Shown: positions 43,481 to 52,101 of the stretch, in pieces | Position numbering within the stretch: position 1 is the stretch's first letter | How the letters are laid out: the number at the start of each line of letters is the position of its first letter | Assembly (NCBI GenBank): GCA_028279655.1 | Contig: JANQNH010000018.1 | Span: 186,001-250,000, forward strand | Length of the DNA stretch: 64,000 nucleotides | Direction: 5' to 3' | DNA from: Candidatus Nanoarchaeia archaeon | GTDB taxonomy: Archaea > Nanobdellota > Nanobdellia > Woesearchaeales > JACPBV01 | Translations under genes and position numbers: made by a program | The notes under the pieces: generated by a model | The model's input: only the letters and a program-made list of their open reading frames with translations | Told to the model about the DNA's origin: nothing | Databases searched by the model: none

Positions 43481-46400
43481 CTATGCAGCCAGCCTTCTAT
43501 AGGCTTGGTCTATCTTTTGATATAACATGCTATCCTCTATATTCCTGTACGGGCCACCTATCTTAAAGAAATCTCCGAATGCTCTCATCATTCTTTCATT
43601 GCAACGGTAGATAGAGCCATCTGAATCAAGTTGAAGTTGTAATCCATTGAATGCCTGATTGTTGTTTAGTTTCAACTTGTGTACAATTATAGTTTCCATG
43701 GGATCTTCTAGCCTTCTTACCTGGTCATCACCAACCTTCCTGGCCATTCTTGCTACATCTGTTAGTTTGTACAGCTCTGCTTTATTATATCTTATGTCCC
43801 CTGAAGGCGAGTCATGCCCTATTGGGATTATTCTAAGTTGTCCTGCTGTTTCGTCAAGATCTCTTCCCTTTCTTCCTAGGATTGTACCTGTCTCCTTTCT
43901 TGTGTAATAGCTATTTTCCGGATCTACAGTTTCACCTTCCCTACTTGTGGTCTTCCTGAATTTCTTTATATTGTGGATACTATTTTTCATCAATAGCTGC
44001 TGAAACGTGTTTAATGTTTCAAGGTCGGTATCAATATAACTGTAGCCTGGATTGTTTTCTGTTGTTATGTTCAGATCATCCATCATATATTTTACTAGTC
44101 TTTCCTGGGCTCTTTCTCTTTCTGCAGCAACATTCCCATTTCCAGTAACTTCCTCTGCCATATATTCTGTCCATCCTTTCCTTTTCTTTGCCAGCAATAC
44201 CATCCCTTTTTCAGTAATATCACTTACATGGTGCCCCATAACATATTGGGCTACTGCTTCTCCTGGGAATAATATAGTTCCCCTGTTTGAGTAGCTATAT
44301 CCATCTATGTCTCGATTCTGTCTCAGGGTTCTTGAGATCTCTCCTAGATGGTGCTCTGAGTGGGAATCTCTGACAAGTCTCCTGAAATCCTCTTCAGGAA
44401 CCCCTCTTTCGCATAGGTTTAGATAACCCTCTTCTTGAAACTTTACTACTCTTTGACTATCTATCTGCATTCTTGTTGAAGCGCTTTGGAGGGAATTAGT
44501 AAGCCTGCTAACATCGGCATCATGGTATACATTGCCCAGGAATACTATGTTGCCAGGAGCGGTCTTTTCCATCAATCTTGTTAGTGAGTGATCATCTTTG
44601 AATATTAAACCTGTATTTTCCTGTATCTGTTGTCTTCCATAGCATCTTTTCCTAAATTGAGCAACTGAGTCTGTAAGAGAAGCTATTCCTGCTTTGTCCC
44701 TTGTGGATACTGTCAGACCATATCTTCTTGGTAATATCTGATATGATCCTGTCAGTTCGTGTCCTGCTTCTTTTCTTAATATATCAAGACTCATATGTTT
44801 TTCCAGATGATCCTTTGCTGCTGTAACATCGGAGCTATGGATCCTTTTTTCTATCTCATCCTTATTAATATCTGCTTCTTTTTTCGCTATTCTGAGATAA
44901 ATGGGCTCTACCTCATTGAGGCAATGTTCAAAAACAGCCTCAGCTAGCTTCCCTTCTCCTACTATTTCTTTTTGAGCTTCATCTAGGGTGGAGGTTTGTC
45001 TAATGAATTCATCCAGATTAGTAACCCCTTCTTCCAAAGGAGCAGAGTATTTGTCATCTGTTTTGCAGAACCTTCTCACTTCTGGAGAGGATACTATCTT
45101 TACCTGAAGGGAATTGTTGATTATATCTGTCAGATGAGGAACAATACCCATATCAATGGTTGTCAGATACTTCCCGGTTAGTTTTTCAAGGTCGTTAAGT
45201 GTTATTCCAAGTGTTCTTGCAGCTTCATTTAGGGTAGGGTATAATTTTTTCTTTGCAGCAGCTTTTGCATCCTGGTAGAATTCTCTTATTCCAATTGCCA
45301 GATGAAGTTGATTTAGTTTTACTGTTCCAAGACCTTGCTTCCAAGCAGCGATCTCTGGTCCGAAATAAAACTCTCCTTTGTTGGTTTCTGTGTCTAACCT
45401 ATATGGTGTGAATGGCTTGGTGTCAATCTCCAGTTTTCCTGCTTCCTCTAATATAGCATCAATGCTTGTTGCTGCTTTGGTTTGTCTAGCTGTAGGTTTA
45501 TAATCAATTACTGATCTTGCAGCATCTTGGGCACTGACAAATCTTTCTTCAAAGGTGTTTGCATATACAATGGTTACATAGTCTTTTGGCTGGTCTTCAA
45601 AGTAATTTTGGTCAAATTCAGAAGGTGTTAGGAACCCATTTTTCTTCTTTGTTTGTTCGCTTTCTAATTTTTGAAGTTCAGGATTGCAGGTGTTTATATG
45701 AGCTTTTGCTCTTTCCCATCTTTCTGTTGGCAGTTTTAGGTTAATATTTAGATCATCTACAACAACATATCCATGTTCCTTTGGATTATTATAGAATTCT
45801 GATAGTCTCTTTCCCCATAAGATCCTCTTTTTTAGCTGTTGGTTTTTGTTCAGAGCTTCGTTTAGGACAACTATCTCTGCATCTGTATATTTCGGTTTTT
45901 CTTTATGGATTATCGGTGCTGGTAGCTCTGGAAGATATTCTCCTTCAACTTCATCTATTTTGTATTGTCTCTTAAGTTCCTGCTCTGCTTCAGAAGGAAC
46001 ATATGGTGCTTCATTTAGATCATCCTTGAACAGCTCAAGGGATTTTCTTGTTATTCTCCAGTTCCTGACCTGACCCTCTGTCAATATGCCATTTGGCTTG
46101 AAGTATTTTTCATAGAAATCATTAGCAGCTTCGTATCCAAGCCCTGATTGTAATCCAAAATGCTGAAGAAAGCCGAAATCCTGGCATAGACCGAAGCTTT
46201 GAACTCTTTCTACAGATACTCCAAGTTCATCTGCTACTTCTTTGAGAGATACCCCCGTGTCTGTAGGGACATAGGTTTCGAAATCTACCTTCATTCTTAT
46301 ACCTACCTGCATGCTGGTAAGTATATTGAGTCTTTTCATGATTTCATGGATCTCTAAAACGTCAGTTGCATGGTATCTTCTCTTTCCTTCTATATCGAAA

Positions 46401-46714
46401 GCTTGGAGGAAATGAACATCTTCTTTAGCATATATGCCAGCTTCTTCATTCAGGACCTTTTCAAGATCAAAATCATCTCCCATGTCTAAGAAGTATTTAT
46501 GGCAGGGAGCGGTAAATGTTTTTAGAGCCAACTGGAGGGGGCTTATTGTGTGTTTCTTAAACTCTTCAATAGCTTCTGCTGTTGTCCTTAGGTCAATACC
46601 ATGAAGAAGGGTTCTTGCTCCCACATCGTCTTCTGGTTCTGCAAAAACGCCAAATATCTCATCTGCACTGTAATAATCGATGTAAGTATTCCAAAGCCGC
46701 TTGTAAAGCGACAA
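43481..46714 (-). CDS. 1077-aa protein of unknown function with HTH-like segments
   Basis: The start is uncertain: the ORF begins with TTG at 46714 and stays open to a stop at 46745, inside the IS200 element. No signal peptide or TM. Helix-turn-helix-like stretches appear at about 140-170 ('VSLKEVADELGVSVERVQSFG') and about 510-530 ('LNEAARTLGITLNDLEKLTGKYL'); a third candidate lies near 965-985 ('TRKETGTILGRKGRDL'). The rest is mainly helical. The repeated DNA-binding-like helices suggest a large nucleic-acid-associated protein. No known family came to mind. Confidence 0.6.
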   Translation of the reverse strand: MSLYKRLWNTYIDYYSADEIFGVFAEPEDDVGARTLLHGIDLRTTAEAIEEFKKHTISPLQLALKTFTAPCHKYFLDMGDDFDLEKVLNEEAGIYAKEDVHFLQAFDIEGKRRYHATDVLEIHEIMKRLNILTSMQVGIRMKVDFETYVPTDTGVSLKEVADELGVSVERVQSFGLCQDFGFLQHFGLQSGLGYEAANDFYEKYFKPNGILTEGQVRNWRITRKSLELFKDDLNEAPYVPSEAEQELKRQYKIDEVEGEYLPELPAPIIHKEKPKYTDAEIVVLNEALNKNQQLKKRILWGKRLSEFYNNPKEHGYVVVDDLNINLKLPTERWERAKAHINTCNPELQKLESEQTKKKNGFLTPSEFDQNYFEDQPKDYVTIVYANTFEERFVSAQDAARSVIDYKPTARQTKAATSIDAILEEAGKLEIDTKPFTPYRLDTETNKGEFYFGPEIAAWKQGLGTVKLNQLHLAIGIREFYQDAKAAAKKKLYPTLNEAARTLGITLNDLEKLTGKYLTTIDMGIVPHLTDIINNSLQVKIVSSPEVRRFCKTDDKYSAPLEEGVTNLDEFIRQTSTLDEAQKEIVGEGKLAEAVFEHCLNEVEPIYLRIAKKEADINKDEIEKRIHSSDVTAAKDHLEKHMSLDILRKEAGHELTGSYQILPRRYGLTVSTRDKAGIASLTDSVAQFRKRCYGRQQIQENTGLIFKDDHSLTRLMEKTAPGNIVFLGNVYHDADVSRLTNSLQSASTRMQIDSQRVVKFQEEGYLNLCERGVPEEDFRRLVRDSHSEHHLGEISRTLRQNRDIDGYSYSNRGTILFPGEAVAQYVMGHHVSDITEKGMVLLAKKRKGWTEYMAEEVTGNGNVAAERERAQERLVKYMMDDLNITTENNPGYSYIDTDLETLNTFQQLLMKNSIHNIKKFRKTTSREGETVDPENSYYTRKETGTILGRKGRDLDETAGQLRIIPIGHDSPSGDIRYNKAELYKLTDVARMARKVGDDQVRRLEDPMETIIVHKLKLNNNQAFNGLQLQLDSDGSIYRCNERMMRAFGDFFKIGGPYRNIEDSMLYQKIDQAYRRLAA

Positions 46715-46877
46715 CTTATCATCGGGGTTTATTATTGGTGAGCGTTAGCGAGCCATGGGGTTTAATACCCCGACCTTTAGGTCGCTTATTCTAGAAAGAA
46801 ATTTATGCGGCTTCGCCGCAGAATATTCTGCGAACGAAGTTGCGCAATAATCTACTTTCACTTAAGTAGTGTGAGCT

Positions 46878-46897
46878 TTGTTCGCGGAGGCGAACAA
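46878..46897 (+). promoter_or_regulatory. RBS-sequestering hairpin of tnpA
   Basis: TTGTTCGC-ggag-GCGAACAA is a perfect 8-bp stem whose loop is the ribosome site GGAG, 10 nt before ATG 46899. IS200 transposases are known to be limited by such 5' structures. Confidence 0.65.
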
Positions 46898-46898
46898 A

Positions 46899-47309
46899 AT
46901 GTTAAAACACTATAGCCACAAGGTTGGCACAAATTTCTGGCATATTGAGTTTGGAACCAAATATCGCTACAGGATGTTTGGCAAGTTCAAGCAAAAAAAC
47001 ATTGCTGAAGCCTCAATACGCAAGGTATGTAGTAAGCATCATATAAAAATACATACTATTTTTGTGATGCCAGAACACGTTCATATGAGAGTTACGTTAC
47101 CTCATAACATAACCGAGTCAAAAGGGATGCAGCTTATCAAAGGAGGTTCAGCATATATTTTCTTTAAGAATCACCCTAAAAGCAGGCTAAGGCTTCCTCA
47201 AGGACATCTTTGGAGTGCTGGAGGTTGTGCGACAACTGTTGGATACAATGATGTAGATACAGTTGATGATTATATTAGAAATCAGGCTAAACATCATGCA
47301 GTAGCCTAA
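46899..47309 (+). CDS. tnpA: IS200/IS605-family Y1 transposase
   Basis: 136 aa from ATG 46899; the ORF-track TTG start lies inside the hairpin. The HUH motif is 'MPEHVHMRV' (His60, His62) and the nucleophile Tyr125 is in 'TVDDYIRNQ'. Length and motifs are complete, so it may be active. It cuts and joins single-stranded DNA at hairpin-marked ends. Confidence 0.9.
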   Translation: MLKHYSHKVGTNFWHIEFGTKYRYRMFGKFKQKNIAEASIRKVCSKHHIKIHTIFVMPEHVHMRVTLPHNITESKGMQLIKGGSAYIFFKNHPKSRLRLPQGHLWSAGGCATTVGYNDVDTVDDYIRNQAKHHAVA

Positions 47310-47387
47310 GGCCTTAGCTGGATACCCCGACCTTTAGGTCGTGGGAGGAGGTCATTTATTAAAAATGGTGTATAGGATTTATTAACC

Positions 47388-47672
47388 TTATTTTGGGACT
47401 TCATATATTCCAAAAACACCCATACTTTCCAATTCATTAGGACTATACCTGCTACTTTCTTTGGGACTGGAGATTATAACTTTATGACCCAATTTTGCAT
47501 CTTCACTAAATCTCTCTGCTTCAATTAATATTGCCTCTTCTATCTGACTTTCACTTGTAATATCTGAAGGTCCATTATTTAGCCACTCAGCTCCCCCTGG
47601 TAGTGTGACATACCCTATTCTACCTTTTATCATACCTAATGTTGTATCATTCAAATGAATATCTTGTTCCAT
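47388..47672 (-). CDS. Unknown 94-aa protein
   Basis: Small, soluble, acidic ('MEQDIHLNDTTLGMIKGRIGYV'). GATTTATAAAC lies ~30 nt before the ATG. Not recognised. Confidence 0.5.
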   Translation of the reverse strand: MEQDIHLNDTTLGMIKGRIGYVTLPGGAEWLNNGPSDITSESQIEEAILIEAERFSEDAKLGHKVIISSPKESSRYSPNELESMGVFGIYEVPK

Positions 47673-47841
47673 TTTAGGTTGTGGTAATCCTTTGTAGTTT
47701 ATAAATCTTTCTTTTTTAACTATATATAAGTGGTAACAATAAAGGAATGTTTGTTTATCTTTTGATAAGGCATTATATTTATAAATATTAAGTCATTCCT
47801 TAGATTAAGGGGTGTGCAACTCCAGAGGTTCTGGGGATACT

Positions 47842-48585
47842 ATGCAAGGTGCAGTTTTTATTGTGGATTCTGAGAATGACTTGGTTGATCTAGTTAAGAG
47901 CATGACTGATAGATATTTAGTTTGTAATACTGAGTCTTTTTATGAACCTAGTTTGGGAGAAGACTCTTTAGTTGTTATGGATGACGGCCCTATACAAACA
48001 TTAGATGATTCCCTGCCTCTAGTTGAGGATTCTATTCCGCCTCAATCTACAGATAGCCTAGGTGGGATGGTCAATGCATATGCAAATCAGATCTTGGATA
48101 GGGCAACACAACTTGGAATAGTTACATCAAATGATCTCGAAGGGCCAAATTATACTGTAACAACTTCGGGTCATATAGTTGAGGTTGGATCAGAGCCTTT
48201 TTGTACAGCAAAGGAGATTGGATATCCTAAAAAACAAAAACTTCTTTACTTAATCGATGCAGATCTGATTCCAGGAGAGCTTGAACCATTTAGGGCGGAT
48301 TCTATGGGTTTATTCCATGGGATTGCAGGTACTCAAAATTTAGCATCAGTTGCTGAAGATGTTTGTCAAGACTTAAGGCGCTGGTTACAGGATTTAAATA
48401 AGGGTATTGCTGAGTTTGCAAATATGTGTGGTCTTTATATAATGTATAAGATTGTTCTTGTCTCAGATTCGAAAGAGGTTGAATCCAGGTATGGACTGGA
48501 GTCAATTTCTAGGGGAGATCCCCAACTTAGATCTAGAATAGGCGAATGGCTTCAAAGCGATGATGGGTATATTTCTCCTACGTAG
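47842..48585 (+). CDS. Unknown 247-aa protein
   Basis: The start is uncertain; ATG 47842 or GTG 47812 are both open. A TTATATTTATAAATA box lies ~35-60 nt upstream. No signal peptide. There is an acidic, low-complexity N-terminal third and a more globular C-terminal half ('AEFANMCGLYIMYKIVLVSDSKEVESRYGLE'). No family recognised. Confidence 0.5.
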   Translation: MQGAVFIVDSENDLVDLVKSMTDRYLVCNTESFYEPSLGEDSLVVMDDGPIQTLDDSLPLVEDSIPPQSTDSLGGMVNAYANQILDRATQLGIVTSNDLEGPNYTVTTSGHIVEVGSEPFCTAKEIGYPKKQKLLYLIDADLIPGELEPFRADSMGLFHGIAGTQNLASVAEDVCQDLRRWLQDLNKGIAEFANMCGLYIMYKIVLVSDSKEVESRYGLESISRGDPQLRSRIGEWLQSDDGYISPT

Positions 48586-48743
48586 TGTATTTAGCTCATT
48601 TTTTAATATAATATAGATTTTATTTGTGGCAAAAGAGCAGACTATGATACTTTTAAGTAGTTACATAATCATAATGTTTATAAGGGAGTATCGTATCCGA
48701 ATCAATATAAAAAGATTATTTAATCCTGATTGAGGGTATTTGT

Positions 48744-50315
48744 ATGCTTGATTTCGGAAGAGAATGGAAGAGAATATTTGCTCCGGCTACGATTGCAAAT
48801 GTTGGGCCGGGATTTGATGTACTTGGTCTTGCGGTTAGAAACATTGAGGATGTAGATAGAGATGGAGTAACTTTGTTGGGTGATGTTTTACATGTTAGAG
48901 AAACAGCCGGGAGATCTACAAGAATAAGTGAGATATATGTTAATGGGGCTGCTGATTATTCTTTACCTATTGAAGTTGAAGAAAATGTTGTTGGTGTGGC
49001 GGCCTTAGCTGTTTCTACTCTGGCTGACTGTGCTCCATTGGATATGAGACTTGAAAAGATGCCTTTTTTCGGATCAGGTATGGGTAGCTCTGCAGCAAGT
49101 GTTGTTGCAGGTGCTTATGCTGCATTATTGATGTCAGGCGATGATGATAAATCTAGGATTGCAGACACTGTAGTTAAGTGTGAAGTAGGCCAGCACCCTG
49201 ATAATGTTTTGCCTTCTTTGCTTGGAGGAATGGTGATTTCCTACGGTTTAACTGATGATAAGGCAGCATTTGGTACCTTATATGACCAGGATATAATTGC
49301 TTTGAAATATGCCTCAAGTGCACTGAGGCATTCTGATAAGGGTTTAGATGAGCTTATTGGGCAGATTGGCGAAGAGGGATGTACTGATATTACTAGTGTA
49401 TTGAGTGGATTTGAGGAAGAAAGAGCAACCATAGCAGATAAGACAACCCGTCACTTAAATTATATGGCTGAACAGCATTCTATTCAGTATTATAATTTAC
49501 TAATTCATTATTTGGAGAAAAGAGCGGAGTTACTGAGAAATCTTAGATATCAAGACGGCGGGGAGGCAGCAAGACAGATTGCTGACAGGATTTCAAGTAC
49601 GGTTGCGGGTTTAAGTTTAGGTGAAGATCTAACGTCGATATTAGATAGATTGGGAGAATTAGGGATCGCTGAAATAGAACCGGATTTGGCTAGGATTCGA
49701 ACTTATGAGAGCAGAAGGATGCGTAGAGTTGAGAATATACCAAAGATTGTTGAGGATTTGCAGAAATCAGAATTAATAAAGTTACTTGGAAAATCTTTAT
49801 CGCAAAAACTAAAGCAATATTGTCGTGCAGACATTAGTTTAAAATATCGTAGGTTGAATATCCCTTCTGAGGTTTTGGATAATCTTTATTTTGTTTTGGT
49901 AAAACCTGATGTTACTATAAGTACGGTGGAAGCACGAGCTAGAATGAATCAAAATCCTGATCTTCCAGATGCTGTAGCAAATTTTAGAAGTTTATCCAAT
50001 TTATTTACCTCATTATATGAGAAGGATATAAAATCATTCGGTGAAGCCACATGTCAGGATAGAATTGCTGAAGTTGCAAGGGGGCCTTTGATTCCAGGAT
50101 ACTACTCAGTTAAGGAGGCAGCATTACAGAATGGTGCTTATGGATTTAATATTAGCGGTTCTGGTCCGACTTGTTTTGCTGTTTGTGATTCACAAGATGT
50201 AGCAAGGAGAGTTGCCAGGGCATGTATGTCAAAATTTAGTGATGCTGGAGTTGAAAGTAACGGATACATCTGCAAGGTTGACTTGGAAGGTGCAAGGTTA
50301 ATTAAGCATGTATAG
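48744..50315 (+). CDS. Homoserine-kinase-like GHMP kinase with ~200-aa insertion
   Basis: 523 aa. Residues 11-28 'IFAPATIANVGPGFDVLG' and 108-122 'FGSGMGSSAASVVAG' are the ThrB motifs 1 and 2, with 'GQHPDNVLPSLLGGMV' between lobes. From ~380 the C-terminal half resumes ('LYFVLVKPDVTISTVEARARM', motif 3 'GAYGFNISGSGPTCFAV'). A helical ~200-residue block (about 175-378) is inserted where ThrB normally has only a strand turn. No threonine-pathway neighbours. The insert is an added domain of unknown role. GAGGG ribosome site. Confidence 0.8.
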   Translation: MLDFGREWKRIFAPATIANVGPGFDVLGLAVRNIEDVDRDGVTLLGDVLHVRETAGRSTRISEIYVNGAADYSLPIEVEENVVGVAALAVSTLADCAPLDMRLEKMPFFGSGMGSSAASVVAGAYAALLMSGDDDKSRIADTVVKCEVGQHPDNVLPSLLGGMVISYGLTDDKAAFGTLYDQDIIALKYASSALRHSDKGLDELIGQIGEEGCTDITSVLSGFEEERATIADKTTRHLNYMAEQHSIQYYNLLIHYLEKRAELLRNLRYQDGGEAARQIADRISSTVAGLSLGEDLTSILDRLGELGIAEIEPDLARIRTYESRRMRRVENIPKIVEDLQKSELIKLLGKSLSQKLKQYCRADISLKYRRLNIPSEVLDNLYFVLVKPDVTISTVEARARMNQNPDLPDAVANFRSLSNLFTSLYEKDIKSFGEATCQDRIAEVARGPLIPGYYSVKEAALQNGAYGFNISGSGPTCFAVCDSQDVARRVARACMSKFSDAGVESNGYICKVDLEGARLIKHV

Positions 50316-50347
50316 CTATATTTGTATTCTTTTAGAAATAAAAAAAG

Positions 50348-50486
50348 TGCGGAGAGGAGGACTTGAACCCCCGTAGGCACTAAGCCAATAGATGACTTAC
50401 AAATGGTTCTTTCATCGCACTCTTTATGAGCACTCAACACTCAAATGCCTTGAGTCTATCCCGTTTGACCACTCCGGCATCTCCGC
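50348..50486 (-). tRNA. tRNA-Leu(CAA) with ~55-nt intron
   Basis: Read on the minus strand, the acceptor stem is GCGGAGA/TCTCCGC (7 bp) with discriminator A. D-arm CCG...CGG and T-arm GGGGG-TTCAAGT-CCTCC are present, with a long variable arm (GGCTTAGTGCC) as in tRNA-Leu. The anticodon stem ATAGA/TCTAT is split: loop CTCAAG is followed by ~55 nt before A-TCTAT. The intron sits after position 37, the canonical archaeal site. Bases of the anticodon can pair with the intron (ACTCAAG...TTTGAGT). A TTTTTTAAAAAGG box lies upstream. Confidence 0.9.
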
Positions 50487-50697
50487 ATAAGGTTCTTAGA
50501 ATCTCTCCCTTTTTAAAAAATTTACTAAAAAAGATATATTCCTGAAACAAATCTAATTAACGTACCTCATTATCCCTCTCGAGAGATAGCGAGATTGCAA
50601 TTGTTTTGCTGAGATTAAGGTACTTAGATGATGCGGTAGTTACTTAAAAGTAATAAATTTGATAATATTTATAAATAGTAGAGTGTGCCCATTCAAT

Positions 50698-51435
50698 ATG
50701 AGAAATATTTACCTATTATCCCTTGCATATGATGATTGGATACGTTTCTTTAATAAGAGGCACCATCGGAAAGTAAATCTTGCTAACAAGTTAATTGAAG
50801 AAATACTTAAAAACACACCTCATGCACGTATAGCTAGTATGCATAATGACTCAGCAAGATATGATGTGATTAGGTCCTATTTAGATGAATTGAAGAATCA
50901 TATACATCCAAATGATATATTTTGGTTTCAATATAATGGTCATGGTAGCAACCTTGAAAGGCATATACCTATAGATTTGACAGATAATTGGGACGGCAAA
51001 GGACAATCACCATTTACCGGAGATAATGAATTAATGGACAGAAGGGAATTATTTGAGAAAATTGCACAATTAAGTGGATTAAAATTTATTGTAATGGATT
51101 CCTGTTATTCTGATGTTGATGAGGGACTGCCTGCTGACACAATCTATGTAGCAGCAGCAGAGCAAGATGCTACAGCTCATGGGGATCTATCAAGTGGAGT
51201 TATTCACCCAACATTATCGAGATATAGTGTTGAGGATATTGTCCAAAATGGGGCATATCAGATGTGGGATGGACTTGAATATGAATTTGGGGAGAGAAGT
51301 GTAGTTAGGTCTAATATTGTAAGTCCACAATTTAGAATAACAGAGGGACATGATTTACCTCGTTGCCAGTTTGCACAGGATTTTTATCAGAAACTAACTG
51401 GTGAAAGAGGAATAATCATGCGTAGATTTGACTAA
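50698..51435 (+). CDS. Metacaspase-like peptidase (C14 caspase fold)
   Basis: 245 aa from ATG 50698, ~26 nt after AATATTTATAAATAG. The catalytic His is in 'DIFWFQYNGHGSN' (His82) and the catalytic Cys in 'FIVMDSCYSD' (Cys136). Between them are 'PIDL' and 'TGDNELMDRRELFEKIAQL', as in metacaspases (PxD, then TDxEL). After the Cys comes 'YVAAAEQDATAHGD', the usual acidic metacaspase loop. No signal peptide. No cognate regulator or second caspase adjacent. It could serve cell death, stress or maturation; that is open. Confidence 0.75.
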   Translation: MRNIYLLSLAYDDWIRFFNKRHHRKVNLANKLIEEILKNTPHARIASMHNDSARYDVIRSYLDELKNHIHPNDIFWFQYNGHGSNLERHIPIDLTDNWDGKGQSPFTGDNELMDRRELFEKIAQLSGLKFIVMDSCYSDVDEGLPADTIYVAAAEQDATAHGDLSSGVIHPTLSRYSVEDIVQNGAYQMWDGLEYEFGERSVVRSNIVSPQFRITEGHDLPRCQFAQDFYQKLTGERGIIMRRFD

Positions 51436-51491
51436 CAATCCCAGTTTAACTCAAAGTTATTGTATATTTTGAAAAAAGTTGCTAAAAAAAG

Positions 51492-51863
51492 TTAATTTAG
51501 GCTCTTAAGCTTACTCTCTATATCGTTCAGTTCTGCTTCCAGCTTCTCAAGCTCTGTGCTGGGTTTTACTTCCTTGACAGGTTTTGGTTTGTTCTCTTTT
51601 GGTTTCTGAATCTCTACCTTTTTTACTCCAGTGTCCTTTACTTTTGGCAGATGTGTCTTTAGGGAATTGATCATCTTGGATAGGGATTTTATCTCGGTCT
51701 TGAGCTGCTGGATGAGCCTTAGCTTTTCTGCCCTTAGGTCCTTAAACGTTTCATGCTCTTTGAGAGACTCCAGAATACCTTTACAGCACTCTAACATACT
51801 CTTCCTTAGCTCATTGCCTCCGCTAATACCTACAAACAATGAATTCTCTTCTTTTTTAGCCAT
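51492..51863 (-). CDS. Coiled-coil protein of a three-gene cluster
   Basis: 123 aa from ATG 51863. A helical N-terminal part ('KSMLECCKGILESLKEHETFKDLRAEKLRLIQQLKTEI') is followed by a Lys/Pro-rich linker and a short C-terminal coil ('LEKLEAELNDIESKLKSL'). It overlaps the preceding small gene's end. Unknown family. Confidence 0.6.
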   Translation of the reverse strand: MAKKEENSLFVGISGGNELRKSMLECCKGILESLKEHETFKDLRAEKLRLIQQLKTEIKSLSKMINSLKTHLPKVKDTGVKKVEIQKPKENKPKPVKEVKPSTELEKLEAELNDIESKLKSLN

Positions 51864-51864
51864 C

Positions 51865-52092
51865 TTATAATGTTCCTGGATCAAATAATATCTTATCTAT
51901 GCCTTCAATCTTGCCCTCTATCTCTCCTATCTTGCTGCCCCACCCTTCAAGTTCAGCATCTTCCTGTGCTTTAAGTTCTTTTACCTTCTGGAGGGTTGTC
52001 TTAGCATCATTCAACTTGCTTTTTATCAGGCCAACTGTCCTTAAAACATCCTTGTATTCATCGATTTTTACAAAAACTTGAGCTTCTACCAT
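51865..52092 (-). CDS. Small coiled-coil domain protein
   Basis: 75 aa: 'VFVKIDEYKDVLRTVGLIKSKL...KGKIEGIDKILFD'. The whole protein aligns with the C-terminal ~70 residues of the 264-aa neighbour ('KFVSINEFRDIQSNIADIKDIL...IMFVDKALF'). It is thus a stand-alone copy of that domain. The 9-nt gap suggests co-transcription. Confidence 0.65.
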   Translation of the reverse strand: MVEAQVFVKIDEYKDVLRTVGLIKSKLNDAKTTLQKVKELKAQEDAELEGWGSKIGEIEGKIEGIDKILFDPGTL

Positions 52093-52101
52093 TTTACACC
52101 T

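Larger units (their letters stand above)
46745..47345 (+). mobile_element. IS200-type insertion sequence (tnpA only)
   Basis: The single-strand-transposon layout fits. Both ends carry the same hairpin ACCCCGACC-ttta-GGTCG (46768-46784 left and 47323-47341 right); the right copy has a bulged T in its stem. The left end also has GGGGT-ttaat-ACCCC. One Y1/HUH transposase gene lies between, and no tnpB or target duplication is visible. Exact ends are not certain to within ~20 nt. It lies directly upstream of the 1077-aa gene. Confidence 0.8.

Noticed and set aside
46745-47345. CRISPR-like repeats from the recurring ACCCCGACCTTTAGGTCG motif
   Set aside because: Only two copies, each a transposon-end hairpin flanking tnpA.
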